Origin: Parus major
Lineage: Eukaryota > Chordata > Aves > Passeriformes > Paridae
Length of the DNA: 64,000 nucleotides
Direction of reading: 5' to 3'
NCBI RefSeq assembly: GCF_001522545.3
Contig: NC_031776.1
Location: 29,434,629-29,498,628 of the forward strand
A model generated the notes under the pieces. The model was given only the letters and a program-made list of their open reading frames with translations, was not told the DNA's origin and did no database searches. Positions 1 to 12,560 of the stretch are shown in pieces (within the stretch, counting starts at the first letter, position 1; each line of letters opens with the position of its first letter). Position numbers and translations under genes: made by a program.

Positions 1-3000
1 TTCATGTTAATGGCATTCTAGAGAGATAAGGAGGAACACAATTTTACTGTAACCATTTAGCAGAAACCAGTATAAAATGCACTGTATGATCTTCTAGCCA
101 CATCTTGTTAAAAGCTGGCATAGAACCATCATCTTGAAGGCCTCTGTTGTAGTGGTTCATATATTACAGCTGCTTGTTATTAAACTTGATTTTTCTTTCT
201 GAATTATTACATTGATTCATTTGTTTCTCTCACCTCAATAGCAAAACTAATAAAACTATTTCCTTGGACAAAATAAAAGATATTGCACCTTTTAAATTAC
301 CTATGACTTTATGTTTTCCCACAGGAATTCTTGCTACTATTTGTACAAACTATAAAATAATTGAGGCCAGGCATCTGCCTTTCCCTCTCCCCAAACAGCT
401 ATTTCTGTTTTGGTTTAACTAAAGACTTATGCTATAACTGAATCTTCCACAATTTATTGCAATAGAAATTGCTAATACTGAAAGCTGCTGTTACTGGTAG
501 TTGCAAGCGCAGGAGCTGTATTGTACCAAATACTGAAGTGCTAGTGAAGAAATAACAAGTAACTTGGATTTCTGTGACTTTCTGGCAACTTCAGAATTGA
601 CTTGAACACTATTTCTTCTCTATTACTTCCATCTAGGAATGCTGTTACTATATTCTGATCTTTATTAAATTTTTATCTCCTTTTGATGAAAGTATTTTCT
701 AATTTCTGCTGTGTCTTTTTCTTCTCAGTGTGCTTAGTTAAAGGCTGTGCATATGACCTATATAGTAATGAACTCAGGAGATACAGTCTCTATTAGTAGA
801 TTAAAATCTGCCTTTAGGTAATGTTTTTTTTCTTAGGGGATCCTCTATCAGCTCCTCTTATTGCTGTTTTTCCTGTGGGTCTGTTTTGCAGCTATCCTTT
901 GGATGCACTGAAGTGCCATAAGTATTTTTTAAAGCTGTGGGGCTCCATTTGTAGAATTGCATCCCTGTGCTGAGTTTTCCCTTTGGTCCTCTTTGCTTTG
1001 TGTGGCCTGTAGACATTTCCCTTGGCACAGAGGGATGGCTGCTGGGCTGCTCTCTGACATGGCAGGGGAGCTGCTCTCCATTAGGTGCCAAATTTGGATT
1101 AAAAGGCTCAATCCTGCAGATTTGAGTCTTTTATTAAAGAAAAAACCACCCACCTACTTTGGTATCTCAAAAAACATGGTTCAAGTGTTTCAGTTTTGCA
1201 GGGAGCTTATTTCAAACCTGTCTGCTCAGTCCCAGCTGAGCACCTGATTGTGAACAACTGCACTGGAAGTTGAATTTTGGAGCTGAGTGCTTTCTCTTAT
1301 TTTTCCCCCTTTGAGCTGTCATGGGTCTAATTACAACCTCTGTCCACATGTCCGTGGGCAGGTTTGCTGGGCACAGATTGATGTTTGCTCTCCCTGGCAG
1401 GACAGATTGGGAAAGGCACCTGCAGGGGAGTATTGATCTCCAGGCCTTGCCTGTTGCTCATCCCTGCTCTGGGTAGAATTTCAGCTTCCGATTACTGCAC
1501 TTCATATTTTTATTCTTTGGGGACATATAGCAACTGAAGGAAGGAAAATAGAGGATTTTGTGAACTAAATGGTCTTCACTCACTGACAAAGTGCTGGGGA
1601 TGTGGCTAAAGTGTGTGCTATCTGTGCTCAGCTCCCCAGCTCTGCTGGTGGGGATTCCTGCTGCTCCTTGTACAAACCCCTCGAGCCTGTGCTGCTGCTG
1701 CTTCCTCTGAGCTTGCTGGTATCTGCTGGCAAATTGTGTCTGTTGCTCAGTAAGCTAAGCACTTTCTTCCAGGATTTTTTTGAACTTAAAACTTGGTCTT
1801 TATTGAAAGTCAGCTCTAACTCCTTGGTTGCAGCCTACCTTTCTCTGTTGCCTCAGTGCAAGGAAGCAGAGCAGATGTGATTTCTTTCAGTTTATTTCCC
1901 TTTATTCTAATTCACTCTCCTTAAAAGCAAGTTTGCTATGATAATGGCCATCAGCACTTTCTGGCCTGGAAGATATAGTATTTATTACATAAATAATCAT
2001 AATCAGTGCGAGAAATCTGTCCATTTAAAGCTTTTAACATCAGTTTGATATTCTGGTATTTCCTAAGCAGTCAAGATTTGCATTTGTAAATAGCAGTTAT
2101 GGAATAAATTCAAATAGGAAAATTTGGTATGACTGTTTTTGCCCTCACTTGTGCAGGTTAAGTCAATACACTTGATGGTTTATTCAGACTTAATAAACTT
2201 GAACCATAAGTAACTGCAGGAAGACTTCTGGAGCAGTCTGATATGAGTAAGGGATGTCAATGGAATCAAGGTACATTGGGAAAAATTTCTGGTACTTAGA
2301 GTAAATTTTTAAAACTGAACTTCACCTGTTAATTTGGAATTAGCTAAAAGAATCTGTGTATTTATGATGGTATCTAAAGGTACTCTCTGGCAAGGAGAAC
2401 CTTGTAGACCACTAGAGCAATTGCTCAGGACAAAAATCTCAGCTCAAACAGAACAGTCTTGTCTAAGAATTAAGGTTTTCTGTCTGGGAGGAATTTTTGG
2501 TCAGAGCAGTGTAGGTAATAGAGTTTTTATGGTCTCCTCACTTTTAATTATGGGTTCTCGAATTTGTTCAGGCTGTGTTAACTAATTAATTCTTTGCCTT
2601 GTCAGTGAAATCAAACAAACCTTTAGGATAACTTAAGTCATGCTGAATGCTGTCCTTGAAGTTAGCACTGGTGAAACTGTTCAGGTCTTGAACATCTCTT
2701 CAGTATGAGGAGAGGGCTGGAATGGATTCACCTCTTTGTATAACCTGGCACGAGCAGTCTCTTCTGTTGTATATCTTCTAGGCTTAATTCTTTACAAAAA
2801 GACTAGGAATATTTTTAAAACCTGAAAACTGCAATTGTCCTTTTCCTCTTTTGTGCTTCACTCAGCCTGGGTGCAACACAAAGAACTCTGTTGTGCCTGG
2901 GCTGGGAGCAGGAGTTTTGTGGCAATTTAACTGGTGCTCTCTGCCTTTGTATCCCTGAGCTCTTCAGCAATCTCATGGCTTCAAGCAGACATTTCTTATC

Positions 3001-5202
3001 ACTGCTCTTGATAGACACCTTTCTTCTCTGAAGGTGTTTCACAACATGCAAAGCTCTGCCTACTAGGAGTTCTCTCTGATGTGTGAATAGGCTGATTGTA
3101 CTGTGTTCCAATTAAAAAAAAAAAAAAGGTTAATTTTACAAAATGTCTTCTCCCTACCTGCCACATCCAGAACAGAGAAACATGCAGTGTTTCTTGCAGG
3201 GAAGCTATGAATCCAGTTTGAAAGCAGTCAGAAGGCACAATTGCTCTGCTGCCCAGAGGCTGATAGATAAGCACCAACTCTGCTGAAGCAGGTGTCTTCA
3301 GGTGTTTGTGAGCTGGCAGCTTTTCTTTTGTCCTGTCAGAAAAGAAAGATGAAAAACAAATTTCTTTGGTTTGAGCTCTCAAGAGAAAAGATGCTCCTAA
3401 ACAGAAGGGAGTACTTACTATCTCCTGCACAGAAGTTGCCCTAGTTCACACTGATTTATGCAGATTTGTGGGAAAATCCAAGTCAGTCCCTCAGTTTTCC
3501 TCATCAATAAGGAAAGAAAATTGTAAACAAATATATTCCAAAAAGGAAGATAAAAAAATTCTGCTCTTAGTAAAGCTGAGAACTGACAAAATCAAGGTTA
3601 TGTTGTTGCACAAGCTGACAAGCAAATTTGGACTACAAAGAACAGTAGTGATTCTTGAGAAAAGGAGGGATGGTGGGAGCTTATCTAAACTTGGTGTGAA
3701 ATGAAGGCAATGTTTAAAAAACCCACTCTGTGCCCTGGAACTGTAAGAGTTCAGCCCTTAGTTGGATACATAAACTTCACACAGCTCTGCAGTCCCCCTC
3801 CCAGGTACTGTGCTGATCCTGCTGCCTCCTACCCCAGCAATCACAGCTCTTCAAGGGATAAAGGCAAATGTCAAATAATGCATTCTTCTGAATATTTATG
3901 ATTTGCTTGCTAGTTAATCTTGCACATCACTGCAATTCTCCTGAGTTGTTTCCAGCAGTGGATATGGGGAAGGTTTTTTTTCCATGCCTGTTTCCATGAT
4001 GTAACTTCACAACTGGGTGCAGCTGCCTGTTGCATCCTTTACTTCACAAACTTACTTTTGAGGTTATCTTTGCTGGAATCTGATGATCCCCCCGACACTG
4101 ATTTCAGATGAAAAAACAGAAGACATCTTCTAGAAATAGTTTATTTTGAGGGTTTGTTTTCTTCTCTGGCTTTTCTTTTCCATTGCAGTTCAATGTGATA
4201 TTTGCATCTCTGTTTGCAGAACCTCATACTTGATGTTCACAATAGAAGTGCAAGAATTACCATTTGTTAGGCAGATGCTTTTGAGTAAAGAGTCCTTTCA
4301 TCTTTTCTAAGAAGCTGAAGTTTAAGCTTGTAACAAGTAAAAGTTGTCTTTTGTGTCCCTTGGTTACTGTGAGAACCAATCTAAGCCCTGATGTAACACA
4401 TGCAATGGAAAAAATACAACTTGTGTCACCTGAGAAACCAGTTCATAAAGGTGTCTTGCCATCAGGGTTTTAGGAGCTGCTATTTGTCAGTCTTTGCAGA
4501 ATTCAGTTAGGAAATTGTCCTTAAAAATAGTAAAAAGTTAGAAAACAAAATGTGCTGTTAAATGTGGGTTGAAAAAAACTGATATTTTAAATGAATGATG
4601 GTACATTGCAGAGATTAGTGATGGCACAGGAGAATTCTGGGGAAATAATGAGCTGTCTAAATGGTCAGGAAGAAATTTACCTTCATTCTGTCACCTCAGA
4701 TGTGCAGGAGAGAAAAGTGAGATAATTTACGACAAGGCTATGTACCTCTTAACACTGTAATACATCAAACTTGTGATGTTGTGGCACCAATCACCAAAAA
4801 ATTCTAGGGTTGTGTCATAAATTAGATTGTGCTGCATCTGATTGGGGTTTTTTGTGCTTTATTCACATCAAAAGGCAATTACATTTTGTGCAAAATTAAT
4901 CTTACCAGTTTAATGGCACATGTAAAATATGCCTTGTCATTTATCCTTATTAATACTGTATAGAGGGGGTTTCTGAAAATGAGAGCCAACTAATTATTTT
5001 GTTTCTTGGGTTGTGGGGATACCCCCCAGGATTTAGTTGTTACTAAAATTTACATATAAGAGATGTGTTTTGAACTTCTTAAGGCCTGCATCTTAATTAT
5101 CTTAACAGTCTGTAAAAACATCTAAATAATCTCAGCAAGCCAGGGCTCAGCAGATTCTTAGGCAAAACTGTGATAAACACCAAAATTAAATGTGTTTGCA
5201 TA
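1..5202. other. AT-rich non-coding sequence, nothing recognised
   Basis: No recognisable gene or transposon. Open frames are short (the longest, about 143 codons, runs on the minus strand at 2999-3430) and none has a family signature or convincing splice context. A 14-base A run lies at 3114-3127. The local texture is ordinary bird intron or intergenic DNA, with slightly GC-richer patches at about 950-1480 and 1600-1720. Confidence 0.6.
3114..3127 (+). repeat. poly(A) run, 14 bases
   Basis: An uninterrupted A14 run. No target-site duplication or recognisable retroelement body is visible to its left, so it is treated as a simple repeat and not as a retrotransposon tail. Confidence 0.85.
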
Positions 5203-5468
5203 GGGACAAGGGGGAATGGCTTTAAACTGTAAGAGAAGAGGTTTGGATTAGATGTTAGAGAGAAATTCTCACACTGAGAGTGGTGAGGCACTTGGCACAG
5301 GTTGTCACAGAGAAGCTGTAGATGCTCCATTTCTGAAAGTGTTCAAGGACAGGCTGGATGGGGCTCTGAGCAGCATGGGGTAGTGAAAGGTGTCCCTTCC
5401 CATGGGAGAGGGATTGGAATTTAATGATCTCTAACATGCCTTACAACCCAAAGGATTCCATGATCTTT
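5203..5468 (+). mobile_element. CR1 LINE 3' fragment (sense)
   Basis: This is the 3' untranslated end of a Chicken Repeat 1 non-LTR retrotransposon. It opens with the 'gggacaaggggg...' block, passes through the conserved stretches ending in 'gtgttcaaggacaggctgg' and 'atggggctctgagca', and closes with 'acaacccaaaggattccat'. These appear in the same order as in the family's 3' end. The copy is 5'-truncated, as is usual for CR1, and carries no ORF2. It is clearly diverged from the consensus I remember, with indels in the terminal octamer repeats, so it is not recent. Apparent ORFs across it, mostly antisense, are by-products. Confidence 0.9.
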
Positions 5469-5534
5469 TTCAATAGTCCTTTACCTTTGGTTATGAAATA
5501 AACTTGGCAACCACCAAAACTCCCCACAATTTAG

Positions 5535-5691
5535 GTTAATGAGACTTCTTGGAAGATCAAATCTAAATGAAATGATGGAATACCAAGAAAGGGTCTCTAC
5601 ACAAGAAATGAATGACTTTGGAGTAGAGAGCAGCGAGAACAGGATCCAACCCAGCAGCCCAAAAGGCAAAGCCATGTCTACTGAAGGAATG
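5535..5691 (+). CDS. Candidate internal coding exon, unknown gene
   Basis: This 157-nt segment is flanked by a plausible acceptor (pyrimidine-rich 'actccccacaatttag') and an excellent donor (ATG followed by GTGAGTATT). After one leading base it is open for 52 codons and ends on a complete codon. The predicted peptide is hydrophilic and protein-like: an N-terminal part with LLGRSNLNEMMEYQER, then acidic and serine-rich stretches such as NDFGVESSENR and a basic PKGKAM. It contains a CpG in an AGCGAG context, unusual in this CpG-poor window. It sits in about 310 bases of single-copy sequence between two CR1 copies. I recognise no family. It could also be a non-coding or chance exon; the frame also runs on past the donor to a stop at about 5739. 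Confidence 0.4.
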
Positions 5692-5781
5692 GTGAGTATT
5701 TGCTGGTCTAAGCTGGGAGCTCTAACAGACACACAGTAGACACCAGTGTGATGGTGACAAATGCAGCAGGAGGGTGAGCTA

Positions 5782-5999
5782 AGAGAGGTATTTCCATAGG
5801 TTGGCTATTAGGAAAAAGTTTTTTAAGGAGAAAGTGGTAAGTACTGGAGTGGTCTGCCTGGGGAGGTGATGGAATCACCATCCCTGGATGTGTTTAAAAA
5901 AAGATTGGATGTGGCACCTGGTGCCATGGTCTAGTTGAGGTGTTAGGGAATGGGTTGCACTCGATCTTGAAAGTCTCTCCCAACCTAGTGATTCTGTGA
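5782..5999 (+). mobile_element. CR1 LINE 3' fragment (sense), passerine-type subfamily
   Basis: The segment carries the typical ordered blocks of a songbird CR1 3' end: 'ggttggctattaggaaaaag', 'ctggagtggtctgcctgggg', 'tcaccatccctggatgtgtt', 'ggcacctggtgccatggtct', 'gttgaggtgttaggga' and the terminal 'caacctagtgattctgtga'. It is 5'-truncated and non-coding. It matches its subfamily better than the copy at 5203-5468 and lacks the middle of the usual 'ggactcgatgatcttgaa' block. Orientation is the same as the neighbouring CR1, but the two belong to different subfamilies, so this is two insertions and not one tandem copy. Confidence 0.9.
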
Positions 6000-8409
6000 G
6001 GGTTTGGGATGCTCTGGTGCCTGTTGGGGCCTCTGCAGGAACACAAGACAGGACACTACCAAGTCAGGTTTGCAGGCTGAAAAATTGCACCTGGACTGGG
6101 CTAATTTTTATTTTTTGTGCCCAACTGTACATTTTCACTGCTGCTTGTAGAATATGATTAAAATATCATAAATGAACATGAGTGCTTAAATTAAAGGGTA
6201 CTGTTGGCACCAAACAAAGCTATAAACAGGCTGGGAATGTGTGTAGGCAGGTTCAGGATGAGATTTGGAAAAATGTTTATTAAAATACACTCAAGTAGGA
6301 GTGGGGGAGAGAAAACTGGAGGTTATAAAGGAGTTATGCGGTGCTGCTTGTAATAATAAGAACAAAGTGAGGCAACACAGCTTGTGCTTAATTGGGCCTG
6401 TTAATGGGCATGTTTGTGTGAAAAGAGTCTAAAGAACGTGTTGTTTCCAAAAGTAACGAGGAAACTGCTGAAGAAAGGCTGAAGAAAAAAAATAGTATAG
6501 TTGACATGTCTTATATGGTTGGAGTTGGTGATTACTTCAGGGACTGAACAGATATGACAAGTCTTAGTTCTGCATTCCTGCTAATCATTTAAGCTAATTT
6601 TACTGGCTGGAAGGTGTAGCTATGCTTTTATTTTTTTGTTTTTCAATAGAAAATTCTCTAGCTAAATTCCTTGTAGAAAGGTTATTTTCTAATGAATGTT
6701 TCCTAATGAATGAACAGTTCTTTTTCCTTTGAAAAAGGGTTAAACCAAATTATTTCCAAAACTTTTGAAAGGGAGGGAGATTTTTGTTGTTTGGTTTGCA
6801 GGTTTTTAAATGGGGGGGAAGGGAGATGTTTTTGGGTTTTTTCTGAAGTAATATCTTTCTATTGTCTATTAAACAAAATCCTAGCTATTTTTCATTACTT
6901 ACTGTGTGCTGAATAACTGCAGTTCAGACACTGATTTCAGTTTGCAGGTAGTACACATTTGACTAAGGCTTTCTATTTTTAGGGGATATACATGTCACAT
7001 CCTGTAATGAAATTGAGCTTGATATTAGTTCAAGCCCAATATCAAGCCAAAGTGAATTAGTTGAAGTGTCAGAAGCCTCACACTTGTTCTGTGCAGAAAA
7101 GGTAGTGGTGATTAGTCACGTTATGTCAGCTGTAGCAGCTGGACAGGAAAGAGGAATGATTTAAATACACACTGAAAATGAAGATAGCACTGCTTTTCCT
7201 ATTAGGCTGTTTGCAGGACTGATGCATGAAAACATTTGCTTGTTCTTCAGCACTCAGAGTTGTTTTCACCTACAACAGCTGAGAGAGACAAGTGATATGA
7301 TGTGTGACATTATATCTTTACCTCGATGATATGTACTTTGCATTTCTAAGCAATTTTCTATTCAGAGCTTTAGAGCTGAGTTCCTATTACAACATCAAAT
7401 CAATATCTCAGGCAGGATTCTGACCAAGACTCTGAAGAAAATCAGTGGTTTGGGCCTTTTTGAGGCAACAGAAATGAGCTGAGAACTTCAGATCCAGTTT
7501 TAGTATTGTGGCTCTAGTCTTTCCTCAAGAAGTTCCCATGCCTAGGCTATGAGCATTGCTTTGGCTAAATAAATCCACATTTGGACTTAGAGGAACAGAG
7601 CAGCAAACAGGATGTTACTGGTCTGCAAGCTCAGCAAAGGAGATTTGTGTGATTCAAACTGGGCTGTTAAATTCATGATCTTTAGCTGCCAAAAAAGCTT
7701 CATCCCTCCTCCTCCCAACCTTGCTCCTCTGGAGTCAAAACTAAGAGAATGCTCACATTTTTTTCATCCATGGGGCTGGTATGTAAGGCCAAAAAATTAG
7801 GGGGGGAAAAAAATCAGATGATGATATTGAGGGCCAAAAGTGGACACAAGCTAAAATTGAGAAAAACTGCTTTTTAACAACAGCCTTTGAAAAGAGTAGG
7901 GCTGATGGGATCTTCTGCTCTCTCTCCACTTTTTCCTCTCTGACAACACTTCGTGTCTTAGCGCATCCCAGATCTGGTTTGGATACATTGAGAATACATT
8001 TAGGTACATTGGGAAAAGACCTGTGACTGTCTTTGCCCAAGACCTCTTGGTGCTCCAGCCACTATAAGGGAAGGAAGATGGGGGGAATGAAAATCAGACT
8101 CAAAAACAGCAGATCAGTGTTATGTGATATGAAGCTGCATATGAGATCATGGAAGCTGAAAGCTGGCCTAGAAATTATGGTCATGAACAGCTGGACTTCA
8201 TGAATGCCTCTGTTTTTTAGTGTCCACCCACTGAGTTAATAGAAGGGTTTGAGTTGCAACCTGTCTATTTCCACTGTCTGAGCTGGCTCTTCTAGCCCAA
8301 CTTGTTGGGACTCTTAAACTGAACACATTTGGATATCTTGGTGTGCATCCCAGCTGAGCCAAGCAGGTGGCTTCCCTGACTCCAGCACCACTGGGCTGGG
8401 CTTTACCCT
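6000..8409. other. Non-coding sequence, no repeats recognised
   Basis: Nothing identifiable apart from the short inverted repeat at 7017-7047. There are short T runs near 6630 and 6825 and a G/A-rich patch near 7800. No open frame here has protein-like features. Confidence 0.55.
7017..7047. repeat. Perfect 10-bp inverted repeat
   Basis: GCTTGATATT at 7017-7026 is the exact reverse complement of AATATCAAGC at 7038-7047, with an 11-base spacer. It could form a small hairpin. No transposon termini or pyrimidine tract accompany it, so it may be coincidental. Confidence 0.85.
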
Positions 8410-8720
8410 CAATTCAATAAATGCTGAATTCGGTCAAGTTCTTCTTTAATGAAATCCGTGGCAGATGTCATTTGGCTGTGATCTTGTCTGCACTCAGGCC
8501 ATTTATGCTCTTCTGGCATCATGAAGGAGGAATGAATGGCATGGTGACTCATTTAAAGCTCCTCTGTGCTGCCAGGGTGATATTGTAGGTTTAGAGTAAA
8601 TGGAATTTCAGGCTAATTTGCTTTTGTGTAAATGGGCAGCAGGGCCATGAGGTTGTTTGGACTGAGCCAATGATGAGATGCTGTGTGAGAGTGAGTCAGC
8701 CAACAAGTTTTAGTTGCCCT
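8410..8720. promoter_or_regulatory. Candidate conserved non-coding element (weak)
   Basis: A repeat-free stretch with retained CpGs (TTCGGTC, ATCCGTGG), AP-1-like TGAGTCAG near 8693, a homeodomain-type CTAATTTGC and evenly mixed base composition. This is the texture of vertebrate enhancers. Conservation is inferred and cannot be seen in one sequence. Confidence 0.2.
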
Positions 8721-10039
8721 GTGGCTAAAGGGGACCCTCTGCAAGGATGCAGGAAGATAACAAAGCACTGTGCAGGTGAGGGGGAGGCAGGGATGAGCCT
8801 TCCTGAAGACTGCAAACTAGCAGGCAAGTGACTGAAATCTCATGGGAATAATATCCATGACATAATGCCAGGGGATGAAATTGGAAAGAAATGACATCCC
8901 TTGGGACAGATTGAGAGGTAGAAAACAATTTACCTTGTTTTCCAGGTAATACATGAATGGTTTGCTGATGGCACTTTGGACTGATGTGGTCTGAAGTTCT
9001 CTGCAGGCTTAAGTGACTTTCCCTCCTCTTCCTGAAATAAGAGCAGCAAAGTCCCTCAGAAGATCCTCATTACAGAGGATTTATTCAAGATTTTGCATTT
9101 CCATCTGCAGTCTGAACCTCTTCAGTGGTTCACTGCCTCGTGTGGTGTGTGAGGTACTTCAGAAGTAAGGTACTAAATCAAATAAACCATTTTATAGCTG
9201 TGTTGCAGAGTTAAATGGGAGCGGCTTGCTGAGACATAACACATATTTTGTAAAAATAGCCAGAAACTTATTTCCTTTCAGTGGTTACAATTAAGGTTTC
9301 CTTTCAGGAGAAAGGTGGAAGAAAGGCTGTTCAATTACACAGAGGGCTGCAGAAATGCCATTGAATGAATCATTTAATCTTTCTAAGTACAATCATCTTC
9401 CAATTTTCCCTGTTTCGGATATTTCCCATCTTACATGACACATCCAAGCATAAAAGGGAAAGGTTGGTTAGAGCTTCTTTTGTGCTGCCTGACAGTCTGT
9501 TCTTGAGAAATACTTGAACACAGAAGTAAGCCCCCCTTGTACATCTGTATTTGCCTAATTCACATAGATGTGGATGGTAATTTATTCAATACCTGCAATA
9601 TGGGTGTATCAATTCTGGTTTGTGATGTACATTTTTCATCCTGGGGTTGCACTGTTGGTTCTCTGTGCATTCCATTTAGGGCTTGGTCAGCTGTGGCCAG
9701 CATAGCTCCCTGAAAAGTAATACCAGAGGGCATCTAGAGTTCCATTCTAGCTGAAGAAATTTTTAGGTCTCAGTGTCCATGAAGAGGCAGTGGCTGACAG
9801 ATTAGGGTTTAACCATGAAGGAAAAATGTCTTCCAAGCTGCAAACTAACCTGGGAGGTGTAACTGCTGTGCAAAAAGAAGGAATAAATTAATTTTACTCA
9901 TAGGCTGCTGACATCACACAAGCAGCCATGTCTGAAAATTGTGTACATCTAGAAATGGGATTTATATCCAAGGCTGGTTTTCCACTTTTACTAAATAGTG
10001 TCTGTGTAGTTGTGGACTTTTAAAAAAAAAGTGAGAAGT
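8721..10039. other. Non-coding sequence, nothing recognised
   Basis: No gene, transposon or tandem repeat could be supported. A short A-run lies near 10021. Confidence 0.5.
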
Positions 10040-10330
10040 ACATAAACATCATAACATGAATTGTTTGCAGAAAGAACGTGTTGCCTTCTTCCTACAAAAT
10101 AATCATCTGTTTTGTTTATTATTCCTGTCATGTCTATATTTAGCATTATAAAGTCTGTCTTTTGCACTACAGTAAATACTGAAGCCCTTATCTAATTTTT
10201 TATGTAATTTGCATACATTACAATGCAGTTTGTATCTGTGTAGTGAAGCCATCTTAGTAGGTGTGGAGGGACTCTTGATCATCTAATTATGTTTACATCC
10301 TATTTATTGACAGTTTTTAAACTTCAAAGA
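10040..10330. promoter_or_regulatory. Candidate conserved non-coding element (weak)
   Basis: AT-rich but complex sequence with forkhead-like (TGTTTAC, near 10289) and homeodomain-like words (CTAATTAT, ATGTAATTTGCATAC), one retained CpG (GAACGTG) and no repeats. Suggestive only. Confidence 0.2.
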
Positions 10331-12319
10331 AAAAATAAGTCAGGTCTTAGCGTAGTTAAGCTAAATTGGAATTTAATAAAAAAGTTTTAAAATGCGTTTA
10401 TTTTGTGATTCAATGTGTGTGCCCCAGTGCTAAATTTTAGCATGTACTTGTATCCCTTTCTGGAGGGAGGAATATTTTATGTGATGCATGAATTGAAGAT
10501 TAGTGAAAAATTATATTCTATGGAAGTAATCCTGTAAAAGCAAGACCAATATTTATGAGCCCTATGTACAACATTGTCACTGAGGCTGTGTCTGTACCTT
10601 TTGGTGTCTTTTTAAAAATACAGTGAATATAACAGACACATTCTGGTGCCTCATGGTGGGCATCACAACACATACTGTCCATCAGTCCAGGTATTTCCAC
10701 TAGTGTCAGAAAATGTTAAACTGGTGGTGGTGGGGAAATTGTCTCTTTTATCATCTTTTTGTGCTTTGCTTGCCAGTGAGAGTTGCAGGAATTGTACAGT
10801 TGTCCATCTCCTCAAAGGAGCAGCTCTTACTGGCAGACCTTTGGCCCCAGATGCCCTCATGTTTTGCAGTGTTAGCTGGCATAATTCTTCTTCATCCCTC
10901 TTCATTGTAATTTGACTTCTGGGAAATTTGCTTAGTATTGATTTAACTTCATTTCTGTTAAAAGAAAAACCTGAGAGCTCTGTATAGCTGTCTGTAATAA
11001 TAGAATATCCTCAATATCTGATTAATACAGCTGGGAAATATATTTTTGTTCTACAATCAAAGCAATAAATGGGGGGATCAAGTCAGGCTGCAATGAGATA
11101 GACTTTTCAGGGTATCTGATATATTGAACTTGGACTGATCAAAACAACTGCACAGAAGGCATTCTCTTTTATTTAACATTTTTTTCCAATAAAATTCTTA
11201 AAGGAGAAATACCAGGTAGTTTATGTGAAATCCTAGTTTAACCTTTTGGTATTTCTTCAAGCAAGGTGCTCTTTTCTTAAGCATCAAAACACATTGCATG
11301 TTAGGTTTTTTAGTGTTTTTCAGGAAGATGGGCTTGGAGATGGTCTAAGGAGGCTTCAGCTGGTGGTGTGGAGACATTGGCCACACTCCTCTGTGTCACA
11401 GGGAAGCCAGGTAGAAAGAGATATCTGGATTCCAGTGAAAGCTGTGGATGCCTGAGGGATGGAAATTAGATGGCTGTGCTGCTCCCTGGCAGTGCAGGGA
11501 AACCATGGTAACCCCCAATTTCTGGGAGATGTCCACTAGGAAAGGAGTGACTTTTGTGCATGAGCTCTTGCTCCTGGAGGTGGGGCTGAGCTTGCTCCAT
11601 CCCTGCCTCAGGCCAGGTATCCTCCTGTGAAGCAGACTGAGAAATTCCCTTGTCTGGGCAGATGGAGGCTGCACTGCTATATTTTGTCATAGTTTTCTTC
11701 CTTGAAGCTGGGGCCAGAGGGCCCATGGGACACAGCAGAGGGGATTCAGAGTGCAGAGGAGATCCAGAGAGCCACAGCCACGTGGGACAGATGTGACTGC
11801 ACATAATGTGATGGAGGAGTAAGGCCAGAGCACACAGCTCTCAGAGTATAAATAAGCTGCTTTTATTTTCTCTTTTGTTTTTAAGTCTGGTTTGTGTCAT
11901 ACTGTCGTGATGGTTGCCACTCCCTTTGTGTTTTGAAGTAGATCAATGGGTTTGTTGTTGGGTCAAGACACAGGGCTTGACAGCCCAGGAAACAAATCAC
12001 TTGTATTTCCTCCCCTGTTCAAGCTTTGTCACAGAAGTTGTTAGCTGTAGAAGAAACTTTTTTTTTTTGTCTCTGTCACTGCGCTGTGTCAATGTCAAAA
12101 TATCTGGACCAGATAAACAGGTACTTTATCTCCACATGGTTCAGCAGCAGCTTTGCTGCATTCAGCTTGTTTTCCTGGTAATAATTTGGTATATTACTGG
12201 GATGACACTGCCATCTCTTCTTATAACAGCCCCTCTCTTTGACAAATAACAGACATCTGAGGAAGACCTCCTTCAAGAATGAGGGCTGCCTGTTTGGGAG
12301 CAGCTGTAATAATTACAGC
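10331..12319. other. Non-coding sequence with a GC-richer patch
   Basis: The patch at about 11390-11800 is visibly richer in G and C than its surroundings and opens overlapping frames of 60-112 codons on both strands. This is typical of GC-rich composition, not coding. No repeat family was recognised. A T run of about 11 lies at 12058-12068. Confidence 0.45.
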
Positions 12320-12333
12320 AATAATAATAATAA
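12320..12333 (+). repeat. (AAT)n microsatellite
   Basis: A short run of AAT units, nearly five repeats, directly upstream of the candidate regulatory stretch at 12340-12560. Confidence 0.8.
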
Positions 12334-12339
12334 GCTCTT

Positions 12340-12560
12340 CAATGTCATAGCAGGCAGATGTGTTTTCACTGGAGCAGAATTCCTAATTTCTATAGCAGGA
12401 AACATATTTTCCACGTCTCCTTTACATGGAAGGCACAAGTGGAAGGCGATTACATCAGAAATCATCCATTTTGTCATGATACTGACTTTTATTTTCCATC
12501 GGGTCCTTTTAAGGTTTGTATTTTACAGTCTGTGTCAAAGACCAATTCTGGTCAAGACTA
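12340..12560. promoter_or_regulatory. Candidate conserved non-coding element
   Basis: A complex, repeat-free sequence with three retained CpGs (CCACGTC, GGCGATT, ATCGGGT) within about 90 bases, a homeodomain-like GCGATTACATCAGAAATCAT stretch and CCTAATTTC. Open frames cross it on both strands, but none has splice signals that I trust. Regulatory function is inference. Confidence 0.25.
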
